Shown: piece after piece, positions 24,136-25,847 of the stretch
Position numbering within the stretch: position 1 is the stretch's first letter
Layout: every line of letters begins with the position of its first letter
NCBI GenBank assembly: GCA_964629875.1
Contig: CAZVRK010000025.1
Span: 1 to 25,847 of the forward strand
DNA from: UBA3495 sp964629875
GTDB lineage: Bacteria; Chloroflexota; Dehalococcoidia; Lucifugimonadales; UBA3495
Length of the DNA: 25,847 nt
Direction: 5' to 3'
Position numbers and translations under genes: made by a program
The notes under the pieces: model-generated
Databases searched by the model: none
What the model was told of the DNA's origin: nothing
The model's input: only the letters and a program-made list of their open reading frames with translations

Positions 24136-25002
24136 CTAAATTTGGTTAGCCATGGATATAAACGTATTAGCTAAAGAATAGTTGCGGTGCCCACCTTTAT
24201 ATATGGTGGGCACTATATATATATCCTTGAGGCCTCGGCTAGAAAAATCCTTGTACATACGTAATGCAATTTTCGCAGGGTCTTCGCCATCATGGAGCGC
24301 ATTATCCACCCAACCTGGAAACGCTGTCAGAGAAATACAATTAACATCTGGAATTTGTATTCCCCATAATATCGGGACTTTAATATCTTCCAGAAAACTG
24401 TTTCTATACAGATCATAAAATAGATCCACGGCTTCCATATCATAAACGGGCTGAGTAATAAAATATTCAACACCTGCGAGAATTTTCTGATTCGCCAGGA
24501 CTACTTCGTTATCTACTCCTTTAGATAAATCTAAAACTGATCCGACACATATATCAGCAGGTTTGGCCAATTCCATACCGCGATAATCTATCCCTTGATT
24601 CAAATTAACTATAGACCGGATAAATTCGGTAGTCGTATAGTCACGAATCTCCGATGGATTATCTGTCCATGCTCTACGGAATCTGTCTCCGGCCGCAACA
24701 ACCACATTCTCCAACCCCATGATAGACCCACCCAGTACGAGCGAGTCCAATGCCAGTTTATTCATATCTCTGGTCACTACAGTAAAAATAGCATCTGATA
24801 TGTCGTTGCACTGTATATATGCGGCTACCATTGAAGAACTGGCTCTGACAGAGAGTCCAGGACTAGAATTAACCAAGATAAAATCTGCCATATCCGGATA
24901 GGATTCGTCCAACTCCATTGATGGTGATTTTGGAGGTGAATAATCACAAATAAAACAAGACTTACGAGTAGTGTTATTGAAGTTTGCGGTAACTTTCACC
25001 AT
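24136..25002 (-). CDS. Methylenetetrahydrofolate reductase (MetF) family protein
   Basis: A 288-aa TIM-barrel FAD enzyme of the MetF family, which reduces methylene-H4folate to methyl-H4folate. CDYSPPKS (near 19-26) replaces the usual FEFFPPK, so the catalytic Glu position holds Asp. VVTRDMNKLALDSLVLGGSIMGLENVVVAAGD carries the family D at the end of strand 4, and FITQPVYD is the conserved QPV/YD motif. Length is near the usual 290-300. AGAGGTG upstream of ATG 25002 supports the start. The gene follows the MqnA-like gene by 67 bp in the same direction. It may serve methionine synthesis or C1 units released in catabolism, such as demethylation. Confidence 0.9.
   Translation of the reverse strand: MVKVTANFNNTTRKSCFICDYSPPKSPSMELDESYPDMADFILVNSSPGLSVRASSSMVAAYIQCNDISDAIFTVVTRDMNKLALDSLVLGGSIMGLENVVVAAGDRFRRAWTDNPSEIRDYTTTEFIRSIVNLNQGIDYRGMELAKPADICVGSVLDLSKGVDNEVVLANQKILAGVEYFITQPVYDMEAVDLFYDLYRNSFLEDIKVPILWGIQIPDVNCISLTAFPGWVDNALHDGEDPAKIALRMYKDFSSRGLKDIYIVPTIYKGGHRNYSLANTFISMANQI
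24187..24213 (+). terminator. Perfect hairpin inside the 3' end of the MetF-like gene
   Basis: GTGCCCACC (24187-24195) and GGTGGGCAC (24205-24213) form nine perfect pairs around a 9-nt loop TTTATATAT, followed on the plus strand by an AU-rich run. It lies 56 bp after the stop of the ThDP gene but within the coding end of the convergent MetF-like gene. It could terminate plus-strand transcription. The run after it is alternating TA, not a clean U-tract, so strength is uncertain. On the minus strand it also codes residues VPTIYKGGH. Confidence 0.5.
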
Positions 25003-25069
25003 TACGACACACCTCTAGCTATAAAAACACTCGCGCAAGAATCCATGAGGAATAAAAGTACGACCTATT

Positions 25070-25825
25070 TTATTCACCCTCTATTTGAGCAATCATCTCA
25101 TGAAATTGGTTTATACTCTTTTGCTCTGAGAGTCCAATATAATATCTCAACCCCTGGATGTGGTTTACAACATCCCTAGGTAACATCAGAAGTTCGTCGC
25201 GCGGCTCGTTCATGTGATACAGCGCATCAACTCCATCCTCTAACCCAACGTATAGGATGTCCTCTAGCAATGCCATATCTTTAGAATCCATATCATGCCT
25301 AGCCACCCATCTCGAAAATACGAATGGCAATCTAGTCCACTGATTCCATTCCTGTCCTAGGTCATACGTATGTGTAAACCCGCGTACACCCCTTCTCTGG
25401 CGCAAAGCCTGATTTCCTATTAACAATAATGCGTCGTATGGCTGATCTTGAGTACTGACAAATTCAAAGGACTCAACCCCGTATTTGAGCTTCAATAGAA
25501 CTTCTAGTAATTTAGGAGCAGTTACACTGTCGTCTATTACCGCAATACGAGACGAACCAAGCTCCTCAATAGGCTTGTTCGAATATAAATTCACACTACC
25601 AGCTCTATCTATACTCGCAATACAAAACCCAGCGACGTTCTGGATTGAATCACCTAATCTAAAACAATCTAATATTGGGACTGGGGCAGCATCGATATCT
25701 CCTGAACGTATGGCATCTGCCATTGTATTGGGTGTTAAATCACGCCAATCTACGCCTCTACGGGCCATATCGAAGTAAAAAGGTTCATTGTGAAGATAAT
25801 TAACTCTACCGACAGTAATAGCCAT
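25070..25825 (-). CDS. MqnA-like protein (chorismate dehydratase family)
   Basis: A 251-aa periplasmic-binding-protein-like fold enzyme related to MqnA, which dehydrates chorismate to 3-[(1-carboxyvinyl)oxy]benzoate, the first step of the futalosine route to menaquinone. Marks: VGRVNYLHNEPFYFDM, DAAPVPILDCF, a DSVTAPKLLEVLL segment, and YDALLLIGNQALRQR. YDLGQEWNQWTRLPFVFSRWV is the strongest family signature. Length fits MqnA (about 250-280). ATG 25825 follows AATAGGTGGTG, a reasonable ribosome binding site near the window edge. No other mqn gene is in view, and many Chloroflexota use this route. It could instead be a divergent MqnA/MqnD relative with another substrate. Confidence 0.82.
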   Translation of the reverse strand: MAITVGRVNYLHNEPFYFDMARRGVDWRDLTPNTMADAIRSGDIDAAPVPILDCFRLGDSIQNVAGFCIASIDRAGSVNLYSNKPIEELGSSRIAVIDDSVTAPKLLEVLLKLKYGVESFEFVSTQDQPYDALLLIGNQALRQRRGVRGFTHTYDLGQEWNQWTRLPFVFSRWVARHDMDSKDMALLEDILYVGLEDGVDALYHMNEPRDELLMLPRDVVNHIQGLRYYIGLSEQKSINQFHEMIAQIEGE

Positions 25826-25847
25826 ACCTAGAGAATCACCACCTATT

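Noticed and set aside
1..25847. CRISPR arrays, tRNA or rRNA genes, insertion sequences, integrases
   Set aside because: No regularly spaced repeats, tRNA-like cloverleaf, rRNA stretches or transposase motifs were seen on either strand.

Overview
The window looks like a piece of a free-living heterotrophic bacterial chromosome with densely packed genes and moderate GC. My best guess at the host is a marine Chloroflexota lineage of the SAR202 type. That is an inference from gene content: paralogous MmgE/PrpD proteins, luciferase-like and old-yellow-enzyme flavoproteins, several carboxymuconolactone decarboxylase (CMD) family proteins, a peptide-type ABC importer, and a futalosine-pathway MqnA homologue. 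There is no rRNA, tRNA or other phylogenetic marker to settle it.

Layout. Positions 1-776 (minus) hold the 5' two thirds of a PrpF/GalD-type isomerase. A divergent promoter region with a 25-bp inverted repeat separates it from a small hypothetical gene (923) and two tandem MmgE/PrpD paralogues (1365-2732 and 2994-4346), with an unlisted 50-aa membrane micro-ORF wedged between them. PrpF and PrpD homologues together suggest dehydration and isomerisation of a methylcitrate-like or related tricarboxylic acid. Positions 4374-10033 (minus) are a complete ABC importer operon (oppA-oppB-oppC-oppD-oppF order in transcription), with a stem-loop and U-run between the binding-protein gene and the permeases. 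Positions 10407-11023 (plus) hold two small membrane or lipoprotein genes. Positions 11036-12340 (minus) encode a pentapeptide-repeat protein with a C-terminal divergent TIR-like domain and a TTG start. Next come a TrmH/SpoU RNA methyltransferase, two small genes that diverge from a perfect inverted repeat containing TATAAT in each arm, a YqjM-like ene-reductase, and a lipoprotein with a pacifastin-like six-cysteine module.

The right-hand third is catabolic. It runs: cupin, LLM flavin monooxygenase and alpha/beta hydrolase (plus); PanE-like reductase and two tandem CMD-family proteins (minus); DUF35 zinc-ribbon/OB-fold protein, SDR, third CMD protein and a ThDP enzyme (plus). At the far right, on the minus strand, lie a MetF-like methylenetetrahydrofolate reductase and an MqnA-like protein.

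How the genes may work together (inference): the importer brings in a solute, flavoproteins oxidise or reduce cyclic or unsaturated substrates, the hydrolase opens an ester or lactone, SDR/PanE/CMD/ThDP enzymes process keto-acid intermediates, PrpF/PrpD handle tricarboxylates, and the MetF homologue may collect C1 units. The substrate cannot be read from the sequence. No CRISPR array, transposase, integrase, tRNA or rRNA was seen.
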